Assembly (NCBI GenBank): GCA_013399115.1
Contig: VXAA01001151.1
Coordinates: 747,071 to 811,070 of the forward strand
DNA length: 64,000 bases
Reading direction: 5' to 3'
Source: Anseranas semipalmata
Lineage: Eukaryota > Chordata > Aves > Anseriformes > Anseranatidae
Position numbers and translations under genes: made by a program. Numbering within the stretch: the stretch's first letter is position 1; every line of letters starts with the position of its first letter. Below the pieces are notes generated by a model that worked only from the letters and a program-made list of their open reading frames with translations, did no database searches and was not told where the DNA came from. Positions 40,401 to 52,460 of the stretch are shown here, piece by piece.

Positions 40401-43011
40401 TAAATACATATAATATTAACATTTGATATTTAACACATGAAACACATTCATTCAACAATGTGTGTCCTAATCTCACTGGCATTTGTTGCTCAAAAGGGGT
40501 AGAATTTCCAGATTTTGTTTTAACCAGAAGAAACGCCAGTATGCTCAACTTTCTGCCACCAGCATTCTTCTGCCTGTCTGGATTTATCAAACAATGCAAG
40601 CTGGTAACAATATTCCACATATGTTCACTTTGTGTAATTCTCAAAAAACAAAGGAGCTCAGATTTGTTAACGAAGTGAATGTAATTCCTGCACAGACCAT
40701 TTGCAGTATTTCTTCTTTCTGGGTAGTAAGAGGAAATGCTGGCTTTGCTTCCAGAATTTTTGCTATCTTTAGTAAAATCATAATTAGAGTCTTATTCTTT
40801 TTGTATATTTAAAGCATGTTTTTGATCATAAAAAACATACAAAATAGCAAAAGCAATACTCCCAGCACAAGAATATAGATTCACAGTGATATATTAATCC
40901 TCAGCTTTTTTCTGAGACAATAGAATTATATATTCAAGGATAAACTGACATACTGTGGACCTAAATCTCTATACTGTGTATGTCTCTAAAAACAAGAGGT
41001 ACTACAAGTTATTCTCTTTCAAAACACATGAAGTGTGTTATACATAAAGAAGACAATTACTTCTATTCATGATGCTACTAATTAAAAATAAATAAATTAC
41101 AGAATTAATCTGGTGCAGTTAAGGTTAGCTGAGTGTATACTACAGCCACAAAAAGAACAGCAACACAGACAGCCACATTAGCATATACCAGCTGGGGAGG
41201 GATGCAGGAAATGTGAGAATGCATGTGTGTGAGCATGAAAGAATTGACACAGCATCTTGGCTGTGAATGATCATAGCCTGATTCCTGGAAAATACAGCTG
41301 CACGGGTTTGCTTTACCTAGCACTGAGAAAAAAAAAATGGTGGCTGCCTCTATAAGAATTCAGATAACATATAAAATGTAACTGTCACCCTCCATGAGCA
41401 AACAGTGAAAGTGCGTATTTAGCTATGAGCAAACAGAATTTATCAGCAAGTTTTCAACTACAACATATTGGAAAGTGTGCCCTTTTGTATAACATACGAA
41501 ACGTGAATCACAAGTTCGGAAGAAAAAAATCAAAGCAACATAATTGGAAATAACAACCATTGTATCCTAGCAGATGGCCAGGTGGCAATATAATGCTTTG
41601 TTAACTTTGTAATGAGGGCACACAATTTTTCGCCTTTCTAATCACCTGAAAAAAAAAAACAACCTTCTCCCCACAAGCCCCAAACTTAAGAGTTATTTAT
41701 ATATCAGTGCTCATCTGCTGGATAGAACTGTTTTTACTCACACACCACTTGTTAAGATACATTTTATGAAACTTAGATGATGACACTTCATTCAGCTATA
41801 ATACAGGTACAAAGAGTACTATAAGAGTTAGTGTCATGCCTAACAATGTATAATGCGATCATTTTCAATGATGTCAGTGTTCTGTTTTTATAGTGTTGTT
41901 ATCAGTGTATTGTATGTGAAAGTATGTCTGGTTTTCATGTGAAAGGTAATGAGGACATCAGTCCAGATAATGGGGCAGAACCCAGCCCTCACTGAAGTCA
42001 CCAGGATATTAATACATTTATTTTAATAAATTTTGGACCAGAAGTATGATACATAATTCTCCGTGTTATGAAAATCTCAAACAAACCTGGTTTCAGCTGT
42101 GGGCAATTGGTAAGAAGAACTGAGTAAACGGACATGAACACTGATTGCAAAAAAGATTCACTGGGAACAGTGGCTGAATATCTTTGCTGCCTTTGATACA
42201 TCTTATTTTAAGTATAAACAGGTATTTAGTTTCCAAGGATGTCAAGCTTTGAAGGTTTCAAGATTGTGTGTCTAAAACTATGCAATTTTTAAAAGACACA
42301 ACCCAAAATATTATCTGACACAGATTGTCTCTTTCCCTGTACTAAAAGAAAAATGTCAATTAATGCTAAGCTTAAAATGTTAAGTACCTCAAGAAAATAA
42401 AAACACAAGAAATTTGTTAAATATATAACAAATATGGATAGATTTCCTTCTAATGGTTAAAATTAGAAGAAACACATGCCAAAAATAAAACAGAACAGCA
42501 TGAAATATTGCTTCAGGTATTAAACTGCCTGCTGCACAGGTAACTTTCATTTGCCCTCTTTTAAAAATGCCATGTTATTAAAAAAAAAAAAAAAAAGTCT
42601 CCATGGTGTATTGTAGAATCATTCTGAACCTCTGCATGACCAGTTAAAAGCTCTCAATCAAAGAGTCCTCCAAAAAAAAAAAAAAAGTTCAAGCAAGACC
42701 AGTGAGCATTATTGTCTGTTTTCTTCGTATAACTTACAACAAAATAAATTCATCATATAAAGACTGGAAATCATATCATATACATAAATGTATAGGGTGC
42801 GTATGTTTATAGTTGTAGACAGACAATTTAACTAAGAGGACATCTTAGATTATTTTTCTAGTTACAGTGATAAACATAATTGTTATTCTACAGTGGCAGA
42901 ATTTGCCACAGAACTTATGCCCTGATACAAAGCTATGTTTTGGACCTGTTCTCCCAAAATCCATTAAAAAAGGATAAGAACACACACAAAAGATGAAAAC
43001 AATATTAATAG

Positions 43012-43148
43012 AGTTAAAGCAACAAATGGCAACTTTAAAATCTAATATGAAGAGGGAGTTGACTCTCTCCCAAGCTATTGCACATTTATTGGATATAACA
43101 CGCAGTGAAATGGAATCAACCTTGACACTAAATTCAGAATACAACCTG
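43012..43148 (+). other. Coding-like coiled-coil frame without good acceptor
   Basis: An open frame from 42993 includes LKQQMATLKSNMKRELTLSQ and continues with hydrophobic-spaced helical residues up to SEYNL, where a weak donor (CTG, gttttg) follows. The composition is strikingly like the real exons. The only upstream AG (attaatag) has no pyrimidine tract, however, and the frame ends in an A-run. It could be a weak-acceptor exon (phase 1 to 0), a decayed exon, or chance. Confidence 0.22.
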
Positions 43149-44182
43149 GTTTTGGATCTTAATATACTTTTCAAAAAAAAAAAAAAAAAAAGAGCTTAAG
43201 AGCTTATGGAATGCTCAGAGGGTGAGGGTGAGAATGTAAAAGAATGAATACTGTAGCCTTCCATTTACCATGTCACCTGACATGGGCAATATCCACAAGA
43301 ACCAAACTCTTCCAGTAGTTCTTACCACTGCAGCACAGGCTGAAACTTTTATGAGTGGTTATGGATATTTTTGCAGCCCCCCGGTCCACTCTTTTTCTGT
43401 TTGTGTGTGTGTGTTTCCTTTTGGAGGCGGGTGCAAGGTTTATTTTGTATTTTTAACAACACAGAGCAATACCCATACCTCTGTATATACAGACAAAGAC
43501 ACAAAGTTAAGCAGTTATGGTGAGAAACTTGCATCACATTACTCGCTGTTTATGCCACTTTCTGTAATACAGGGGAATTCCTACGATCTGACTTCAGGAA
43601 TGTAAGTCAAGTTTCAGGCACTGGGTTCCTTAGCAGAAAGAGGCACACTACTCCAGAAAGCAATGCAAGCCTCCTGCCAGCCTCAGCTGGCCTCTTACAT
43701 TTGCAAATGCAATCTTTCTATGTGTAGAATAGTCACTGAGACATCCCATTGGCAGATAAATTCATACATTCAAGCGGCTTAAACTGCAGAAGCAAGTAAG
43801 TGGGCAAAAATACATAGGTAACAACCTATACATTTATCCCTAACATCAAACAAAATGATGGGAAGAGAGCTTTTTGCATTTTCTCCTTTACCTGTACTCT
43901 TCCAAAAATGCATTGACTTTAAAGAAATAATCTTAGCTTGCTAGCTGTGTCTAAAATTCATGTGAAGAGACTGTAACTGTTTCTTCTTGTTTAAACCATG
44001 TATTAGTTTACTTTATTAATTCCTGCACTACTTCACATTCTGCTTTATATACCAATAATGAGGAGACAACTTTTTAAATTAAAGACATTAATAAAATGCC
44101 GCTTGTAGATATTTTTAAATTAAAAAAATGTCAAATGTAAATAACCATCTGGGGATTTGAATAGTTATTCCTTCTATTTCAG

Positions 44183-44221
44183 ACAGCTTCCAGCAAATGA
44201 AAGATTTCTGGAGAATTAAAG
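44183..44221 (+). CDS. Possible micro-exon (39 nt)
   Basis: The acceptor ttattccttctatttcag and donor AAAG, gtataa are both good. Only one frame is open, entering and leaving in phase 1: SFQQMKDFWRIK plus split codons. It is preceded compatibly by the candidate at 30743 and followed compatibly by the 59162 acceptor, where the split codon would read Gly. The peptide is helical and in keeping with the neighbours. The short length keeps confidence modest. Confidence 0.35.
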
Positions 44222-45459
44222 GTATAATCCTTCATAGATCCACTGACAGATGCTTTATGATGTTTGCGCTAGATTGGTATCTGATAGCTTTTTAGATAGC
44301 TTATGCTTTTAAGTTATTCATATCCCCGTTACAAAATAACATAATGGACATTATTCTACAAGTCTCTTCCTACTGGAACGTGTTTGTATTTTGTTTCATG
44401 ACCACCCTTAAAGTAGGTACTAATCCATGGCCTGCCAAATTGTGTAGCATAAATGAAACTTGGAAATACCATTTGCTGTGGCCATAATCAACACTCAGGT
44501 TGATCCCTGTGGCTGAGGAGAGCCCTAAATGTTTGTGTACAAATTTAGAGAGGTTAATAGTCCTCAGTTTCCCATTTCCCTTCCTGCATTGGCCCTAGGA
44601 AGTGGGGCAAGTGCTCTCCTGGCGCAAGACATTAATACTACACTACAGCATCCTCTCTCCTTTGCTACACCAAGTTGCACTGTCCCTTCTGTCCTCTTAA
44701 GCCTTTTGTATGGTGATTTTCACACTCAAGAGGTAGTTTAATCTGTAATGATTATTATATACCAACAGTGTACTCAGGCAAAAGCAGAGCTTTCTCTAAA
44801 GAGTTGTCAATCTAGAGAAATCCTTTTGACAATTGAGTTCAAGTATAACAGCCAAAAGGCAGAGGCCTAACCTTTTAGAAGTGCCAATTTAAACAAAAAC
44901 ACAACACAGCTGAGATGCGTTTCATAAGAGCATATTCAAGTACCGGCAAAATAGAACCAAAGAAAAATAACAATGAATAACAGAAAGGAGAAACTGGTGT
45001 ATGTGATGTGAGAGGGAAAGAAAACAGGGAAAATCAAAGGTAACAGCTATATAATCAAAATCAGGAGGACAAAGGAAGAAAGATATAAGTTGAATTACAT
45101 GCTTATTAAAACATCTTCCCTTGTTTTCTGGCAGAATAATACTATAAGGAAATGAGTAAACTGAACAAGTTTGTCACTTACTTGGAGAGGCTTCTCATGA
45201 AATAGCTTGCACATAGCTAATTTTTTCTTCTGGAAACTATCTGAACAAAGGGCAGATAAAGTGTGCGTTTGTATATTTGCATAACAAAATACTAGGTGCA
45301 ACTCAGTTACAGTTAAACATGAAAGAACTGTTGTTATAGCATGATGATACAAATAAAACAAGATTTCTAGAGAAAGCTAGCGTTACTTTTGAAAAAAAAA
45401 ATAGAGAAGGAGTTGAAAACTTACACTCTTCCTTTTGTCTAAAACCATAGCAACGACAT
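44222..45459. other. Non-coding stretch, nothing recognised
   Basis: No exon-like frame, repeat family or regulatory pattern stands out. Short ORFs at 44529 and 45095 lack splice sites. Confidence 0.45.
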
Positions 45460-45780
45460 GCAGGCTGTGTCAGCTCCCTGAGGGCATGTAGAGGCCCTGG
45501 CCTGGCCTGCAGGATGGATCTGGACTACGTTTTAGCCTTGTTTCCATCCTGGTGCCTATCTGGCCTCCCTGTGTGGCCCCTGGGCCTGGCTCATTCCTGG
45601 GGCCATCGATGGACCCCACCTCCAGCACCCGGCCCTGCCCCGCTGGGCTCAGCCGCTGTGGGACGCTGCCGGGTGGGTGAGGGCCCTGCCCAGGCTGCGC
45701 TCACCCCTGGCTCCCGGCTGGCCTTTCCATGGCGCGCAGCCCGCGCCTGCAGCTCCCTGGCAGTCAGTCAGTGGCCGACT
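45460..45780. promoter_or_regulatory. Small CpG-rich patch, possible promoter
   Basis: About 300 bp of GC-rich sequence stands out sharply in an AT-rich region. CpGs cluster at 45600-45775, including a gcgcgc and several ccgg/cccg words. A double CCAAT-type motif (attgggccaat) lies just beyond, near 45795. A near-consensus splice donor (GGTGG, gtgagg) falls at 45676/45677. The + strand frame 45514-45888 is open but Pro/Ala/Leu-rich, as expected of GC-rich DNA by chance. It could be a small CpG-island promoter for an unknown transcript, or a GC-rich insertion. Confidence 0.35.
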
Positions 45781-46074
45781 GCTCTTCACTTGATTGGGCC
45801 AATGCATTTTTTTCAGGAACACTCTTCACCTGAGATGTCAGAGAAGCCCCTGCCATGCCTAACTTGCCACCAAAGGCATCTCCCATGAAGCACTAAACAC
45901 TGAGCTGGTATGAGGTACAGGTGTAATTGTTACTGACACAGCACCACAATCACCACAAAAAATGTCCCCAGATACCTCTAGCCTTTTCCCTTGTCTGACT
46001 GATCAAACACACAAAACTCCGAACAACCATCCTTAGCCTGTTTTACCTTCAAGGTTGCTGCTTCTCTTTCACAG

Positions 46075-46158
46075 GAATGTGAGTGTGCCAAAAGCTTGCC
46101 TGTGCTCTCCAGCCATTATGCGTGCTCTGGCAAAGCACATCCCTTTCTTCACACAAAG
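46075..46158 (+). other. Exon-like segment downstream of CpG patch
   Basis: A strong acceptor (gctgcttctctttcacag) and strong donor (CAAAG, gtaata) enclose 84 nt. Two frames are open, phase 0 (ECECAKSLPVL...) and phase 2 (NVSVPKACLCSP...). Both are Cys/Pro-rich and unlike the coiled-coil exons, so membership of that gene is doubtful. Its position about 300 bp downstream of the CpG-rich patch fits exon 2 of a separate, perhaps non-coding, transcript. Confidence 0.27.
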
Positions 46159-48269
46159 GTAATAGAATTAACGACATACATTTAAGCATGAACATTAAGG
46201 CAGCAACACAGCTTTTTCATCCTGGCTGAATGACATTTGATACCAGTATCAAGGAAAGAAAATAAATGTGAATTTTTTTTCTTAACATTGCTTTTTAGTA
46301 TTTTTGTTCCCGTTAATTACAAAACTAAACCAAAACTGAAAGCCATTTCTTAAACAATGAGTTTCCACTTTGAATAAAATTCTGATTATAAACTCCCTAA
46401 GACTCCAGGAGCATGTATTTTTTCCTTCTTTAACCACTGGGTCCAAATGTATACAGCTTTAGAACCTCTTACTAAGTATGCTGGCCTCACACACACATAA
46501 CAATGACCTGCTGCCAGACACGACTGTACTTGAATTTACACAAGTTACTTCATTGTTATCAAAACTGGCAGCCATTCAACATCAAAGGCACCTTCACTTA
46601 CCATTCAACAAACATTTATCTTGAAACTCTACAAGTACATTAATGAGATGTATTAAATATTCCTAACTGCTAGAATGCGAATGAAACTCTCCAGAAATCC
46701 AGAAAATTGTTCATTATTATCAAAAGCACATAAGCACCACTTGACAAACTTTTATGTGAGTATGGGGGCAGTGTCACAGAGTAATTTTTTTTGAGCCAAA
46801 ACATTATTCTAATTTAACCAGACTAAAAAAAATTAGTTATCATTTGATTCACTGTCTTTCATAAACAATTTTACTTTCTTACCTTCTCCCTTTGTTCACT
46901 TAATTACTAGATTAATTGTTTTAAGGAAGTATGAAGATCAAAAGCTGATTTTATGGCACTTTGAGGTGTGAAAATCAAAGTCAATTGTAAATAAAAGATG
47001 ATAAAAATATCTTTTTGCCCTGAAAAAAAAAAAAAAAAACTAGAATGTGTTTCTTCCCTTTTTAAAATAAGATTAGTGCTTGGGAAAGGTGTAAACTACA
47101 AACTGTATGGGATTCTTCAAAGCGATCACACCCATCTGATGGAAAGCATAGCATAGGTAAGTACAGAACAGCTACAATGTGAAGCCACCATGCGCATGTC
47201 ATCATATTGTAGCAGTTAGGTATCCTGACCTTCAAAGGCTAGAAGGTTTATGCACAATATTGTGGTGGGGCATAACACTATCTAGATTATAGCAACACAC
47301 ATAATTTTAAAGAGGAGTTTTAACACCACTAAATCAATAGGAAATATGTTAACAGCTTCTATGGGATTTCACTTCTAGCAATTTTATCTGTTCAAAACTT
47401 TAGTCTATCTCCTGGGACAACTAGAAAAAGCATTAAAAAGCATATTCCTTATTTGCTCATTACCAATTTCTGCCACATTTATATGGCAAACTAGGGAAAG
47501 ATGTACACTTTCTGCTCACCATATGCTCACCATAGCCTACCTCATCCCATATAGCTAGTTCTTTATTTAGAAGCCTGATTACCTGTAGTTTGAAAATCTC
47601 TTTTGTATCTGATGATACATGATTATGACAGTAATATGAGGGCACTGATGAATAGATAAAACTAGTACTTACCATGAACTCTGAGGAAAAAAACTGCCCT
47701 GAGTAAAATGGAAAAGTTTTCAAATGGGCATTGATGTGTGAATCAAGACAATGTCTTTCATATGAAATGTATAACATTCTTTCTGTATAACAGAAAGATC
47801 CTTCAAAGATAGTGGAAGCTTTTCAAAATTATGGTATCAGACTGATCTGAGTGAGATGCTAGCAAAATAGAGGGACATAAACTCTTTGCAAGTCTTAGTG
47901 ATGTATGAGAACTTTATACTGATTGACAGTGAATTTTTGACTGTACCAACTACGAGAAAAAAAAATATTTAGTACCGGGATGCCAGGCTATTTCTTTGTA
48001 TGCTATTTTGCTAGTAATATAACTAATTAACTTTATTTCTTTATGCTATAAATCTATACATACTTGCATCTTCCATAAAAAAAAAAAAAAAGTTTAATCT
48101 AAATGAAGCTGCATAAATTCCACTAAAAGTGAGATTTTCAGCCTGTAGATAAGTATCTTTGTCAAAAAAAGGTGTTTGGTAATAGCTTCTATGCCATTAT
48201 ATTATTTTGAATTAATAATGGCCTTGTAACTAGACTTACAAAAAAAATAAAAATAAAAAACAAATTTTA
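46159..48269. other. Non-coding stretch, nothing recognised
   Basis: AT-rich DNA with a 17-A run at 47023-47039 and no exon-like frame. The ORF at 47460-47777 on the - strand has no splice context. Confidence 0.45.
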
Positions 48270-48720
48270 AGTGTTGTATTTATTTACTAATTGCTTGCAT
48301 TTCAATTGTTAAAACAATTTAACACAACTTAATAAGGCTATAATTTAGTTTGCATGATCCAAATTTTGTACCCAAAACACTAACCCACTTTTCAGGCACA
48401 AACAACATGTAAAAGCTAATCACATAGTCAAATACTGATGATGTCCCAAACACTACATTTCAACAGCAAAAACATCCTAAATTAACACAATATTCATTTC
48501 AATTAGATTTTGTATTTTAAAGCCTTTTTGCTCAAATCGTGTGTTTTTACATAATTTGTATCAATGATTCAAGATATAATAAAAGCCATGGGTTATATGT
48601 AAATTATTAATAATTATATAAAGGAAAGAAGTATGCTTAAATTGTGTTAGCAAACAACAAGCCATTCTGAAAGTAGTGGAAATATAATATATTGTCCATC
48701 TGCAGGATAGATAAATCATC
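48270..48720. repeat. Copy A of a diverged duplicated sequence
   Basis: This block aligns by eye, in the same orientation, with 51940-52460. The best part is 48492-48620, with shared segments attttg(t/c)attt(t/c)aaagc, tatgttttt/tgtgttttt, tcaat, aaagcc and ggttatatgt followed by aattattaat. Weaker matches (tcctaaa, gtcaaata, ctataatttag/ctgtaatagcg) extend it upstream. Local identity is roughly two-thirds with few gaps. It matches no repeat family I know. It could be an old tandem duplicate of a regulatory element or two copies of an unnamed ancient transposon. Confidence 0.55.
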
Positions 48721-48904
48721 TGTCATAGGACACAGGAAGGAAGCATAATGGCTCACAAAGATGCAGTGTTTTTCTATCTTTGATAGGAATTCTATACATG
48801 TGCTAAATAGTGCTGTTGTAAAAAATGTGTACGTGTATATTAAAGACTGGTGAAACTGGTTCAGCTGATGGAGAACCAGAATAATTACAAAAAGATGTAT
48901 GTGA

Positions 48905-48940
48905 AAACAAAAACAAACAAACAAACAAACAAACAAAAAA
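48905..48940. repeat. (CAAA)n microsatellite
   Basis: Tandem acaa units, essentially perfect, ending in an A-run. Confidence 0.95.
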
Positions 48941-49741
48941 TAAACCTGCTCAATTTCTGCCCTATTCAGGGTTTTCAATTTTAATCCCAAATAAACTACC
49001 TTGCTTTGCTTGCCACACTTACACAGATGCCAATACAGGATGGAAGGGTTGTCAGGTCCAGTACAATTAGTCCAGCTCAACTCAAGAAACCAAAAAAAAA
49101 AAAAAAAAGTAGTAAAATTGAAAAAAAAAAATCACAAGGTAGCTCAATCAGTCAGTCACTTGGATGGACATCATGGATATGAACTTAAGTAGTGTAAAAT
49201 GTAAGGGGCTAGTTTTGACCCTAATTTTCTAGTATCTGAGATTTTGAAAGTATTAACCATGATATGCAAAATCAATAACATCAAAGATTTCATTTATGCA
49301 AAAGAGATTTCTAAAGAATAAAGCTGCCACTTGAAAGTCTTTTCAATGGAAAAACACCTGAACTTACAGCTAATTATATGTCTTTATCATCATTTGGGAC
49401 ACAGTTTTGCAGTGAAAGTATAAACTTCAAACTCATGTACATTTTAAAATACTCTCTAATGAGAAAGTGCAGGTACTATTACAGCACTTGCCAGCACTTT
49501 CAATGTTTCATAGTTGTTCTCTTTCAAGAACCTGTGAGATGTTTAGTCATGCTGAGTACCAAAAAAGAAAATCCAAAAACAGTTCATAAACTTGAGATTA
49601 TTTAAATTAAATGTAGTTGGTTTATGAAATTAGATATATACCACTGTAATTTCATATCACCGAATAGTAAGCACACTAAATAAAAATATCCCTGCAATGT
49701 ACAAAATGCCTTTACTGACTTCCACATGCAGTGGCTTTTTT
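48941..49741. other. Non-coding stretch, nothing recognised
   Basis: Two A-rich runs near 49091-49107 and 49121-49130 and ordinary AT-rich sequence. No exon-like frame. Confidence 0.4.
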
Positions 49742-50815
49742 TAATCATAAGATCATATGGTTGAAAAAGACCTCGTGAGACGTCAACCACTCTCCAAAGA
49801 CATATCTACCATATAATTCCTGTCCTACTTCTTATCCTACCTTATTCTTAAAATCTTTCAATTACAGAGTCTCCAGAATCTCTAAGACAATCAATTTCAG
49901 TGCTACACTACCGTTATTGTTGCAACTTTTTATTTGATTTTTTCATTGTGTTACCTGAATGTTCATTGCCGCAACACAGGCACCTCACTTCTTGTCCTCT
50001 CTCTGACTGATATGGCAAATGCATCATTCCATTCCCTACCTTCAAGGCTGTTACCACTTCTCTTCGTGTTCTTTTACAGTATACAACTACAGACAGCCAT
50101 ACTTTCCAGTTGCTATCCTCTGAACTTTTGCAAATGCTTTCCAACATTTTTGAACTGGATTGTCAAAACTGGACATGGTGGTCAAATTAAGGCCACACTA
50201 ATACTCAGCAGAGCATAAGAATTAGATGCTTTAGAGATGCTACTTCTATAAAATCAGTAATATACTCCTTTTTTTGTAACTAGGTTGCTGTTGACTCACA
50301 TTCAGCTTGTGAACCTTTCTAAGCCATTGATCAGTTCTGCAGAATTGTAGCAGTCAGCTTTTTCCTCATGAAGATGATTATTTCTACCAGGTAAAAAAGC
50401 TTGCATCCACCAATTCTCTCCAATTTGTAAAGATTATTTTGAACTAATCCTGCCTACAGCACTCTTGTGACCCACCTTCTAGTATCTGCAAATTTAATAG
50501 ATATAATCTCCAATTGTGTAATTAACCTAATTGTGTAATTGGTCATTAATAAAAACACTGACAAGTTCTAGAACTAGGACAAATCTCTGAGCTTAACCTG
50601 TAGTTAGACTCATCTTACTGACAATGAATATCTAAGTATGTTTTTCTGACTGGTTTTGCACCCACTCCACAGCTATCATGTGATAGACTTTTAAAAGTGT
50701 TTATGATGCCCAACTGTGCAAACATGAGATGTTTTGCTGTCCTTTCAAAAGGACCTAGCAAAGCCTACCTTGGATGAAAAGCATATTTTTTTTCATGTGA
50801 GTTTGTTCCTGAAAA
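49742..50815 (-). mobile_element. Ancient, highly diverged CR1-type LINE
   Basis: The + strand reads the reverse complement of a CR1-like LINE from its 3' end (left) into the RT domain (right). In order I see gttgaaaaagacct, then the 'cttgtcctctctctgactg' block, 'aaaactggacatggtg' followed by 'aaggccacactaatactcagcagag', and 'ttgactcacattcagcttgt'. Further on come 'tctgcaaattt', 'ggtcattaataaaaacactgaca', and 'atgagatgttttgctgtc...aaaggacctagcaaagcctaccttgg'. Each corresponds in order to blocks of the CR1 consensus. The copy is saturated with stops and is far older than the other two CR1s. The right boundary is approximate. Confidence 0.7.
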
Positions 50816-51659
50816 AAAATCCAGGCTTTTAACCTTTATTTTTTTCTTTCCCTTCACCTTTATAGGTGCTTATAAATAGTTTAGGTTTTGTTCAAGGATG
50901 TTTCTGGGAATTTACTGACCATAATTCTCTGGCTCCTATTTTCCTCCCTTTCTACAGAAATGATTTATGTTTGTTGTTTTCCACAAGTTTACAGTATACT
51001 GGATGCTCTAACCAGAGGTGGAATTTGAACATTTCACACATGGTTGATTTAGTCATTAACAACATTAACAGTGCAGACTTCTTCTCCATCTGAATTGGAA
51101 AGAGGACAAGTTCAGGAATATTACTAACGGATACTGTTAAGGTATCAAGCCAAAATATGGTGTGTCTGATACTTCTAGGTCACAAACCATGGTACAGCGT
51201 TTTTGTAATGTGCTCCCACTGTATTCTGGAAATATTTTGCCTTAACTTTGTGAATTCACCTATGGTAGGTGAAACGTATAATCAGTATTGTACATCATTA
51301 ACATACTCAGAAAGCATAAAACCATAAGAAATGGGTGATTGGTTTTAGTTAAGCTGAATACAAAACCCATGAGATTATATTTTCATAATGTATTTTATCA
51401 TATATTGACATATGTAATAAATATAACACCTTAAACTAACAGACTGTATTTCACAACGTTTGTATCTCTGATTAGTAGCAATGTACCCAGACAACAATTA
51501 AGAGATCAATTCAGTGTCCTGTTCGCTTACTTTTCCTGCCTAAATGGACAGATGCCTAAATAAATTGCCAAGGCACAAATAGAATTGTTGGGGAATAAAG
51601 CAAAACGGTCATGAGAATAGGCTCCCCAAATAATAGCAACAGCGTCTGTAATGGAAGCA

Positions 51660-51800
51660 TATGAAGAAGACCTGTACAACAGGCTCTTTTCTACAGATGG
51701 GGAAACTGATGGCCCAGGCAGTGAAGCAATTTGCACAAGGGCACCCCTAAACAAACAAGAGTTTCTTCTGAGTGGGACATGCCTCCCTGCCTGCCCCCTC
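51660..51800 (-). mobile_element. MIR/CORE-SINE-like relic
   Basis: 'ttttctacagatggggaaac' followed by 'tgatggcccaggcagtgaag' and 'caatttgcacaagggcac' matches the reverse complement of the MIR-type SINE (ttttacagatggggaaactgaggc, then gacttgcccaaggtcac). The match is among the clearest of the relics in the window. Confidence 0.65.
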
Positions 51801-51939
51801 CAGGAGTATTTCTGACTATGGCTGCACAAATATAAAAGACTAAAACTACAGTTATTTAGACACAATAAGTCTAATTAACTGGGAGTCAAAATGTATTTGG
51901 AGCACAGAAAGCCAAAAAAGCTCAATCTACAGGGTTTAT

Positions 51940-52460
51940 TGTGGTTTCATTTTTGTTAATTACATGTGGTTTAATTGATTGGTAAAGCAGTCTAGAGTAA
52001 TTTACTGATGTTACAATTTAACTGCCTGTAATAGCGCATTCAATCCAATAAATTCCAACTAAAAAATCAAATCGTATTCTATTTTCCAGAAATGACTTGT
52101 GCATAAATTGAACAGCACGGATAAAAATAATGATCCGTTCAAATATTCATATTCCCTATAGTACTTTTGCTACTACACAACTGTCCTAAAATAACATTAC
52201 ATTAATTTTAATTAAATTTTGCATTTCAAAGCATTCTTTCCACACATAGTATGTTTTTGTGTGACTTCTGTCAATACTTGAAAGATGAAAGGAAAGCCAA
52301 AGGTTATATGTTAATTATTAATTATCTGTTGAAAATAAATATAATGAGCTTATTATATATTAGGTTACACTAACTCTCAACTATTGTTCGTGAACTGTTG
52401 GAGCAATAAAAAAACTACAGCTCCAGGAAGTATAAACATCATATCATTATATCCTTGAGA
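51940..52460. repeat. Copy B of a diverged duplicated sequence
   Basis: This is the direct-orientation counterpart of 48270-48720, offset by about 3.71 kb. The core 52201-52325 shares the ggttatatgt and aattattaat words and the flanking order with copy A. Copy B contains many homeobox-like words (ttaattgattgg, attaattttaattaaatt), and its left half has no repeat identity. An old CR1 and a MIR relic lie between the two copies. Confidence 0.55.

Larger units (their letters stand above)
30885..44182. other. Long gene-poor stretch, probably intron
   Basis: About 13 kb with no strong exon. It contains a relic repeat at 31435-31515, an exon-like frame at 35264-35364, AT palindromic DNA at 35431-35495, a conserved-element-like stretch at 37120-37480, and a coding-like frame at 43012-43148. 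All are described separately. Confidence 0.4.

Noticed and set aside
41955..42005. Short similarity to sauropsid repeat wording (cagccctcactgaagtca)
   Set aside because: Too short to separate from chance.
45514..45888. 124-codon ORF in the CpG-rich patch
   Set aside because: Pro/Ala/Leu/Trp-rich composition is what GC-rich DNA gives by chance. No domain and no conserved start context.
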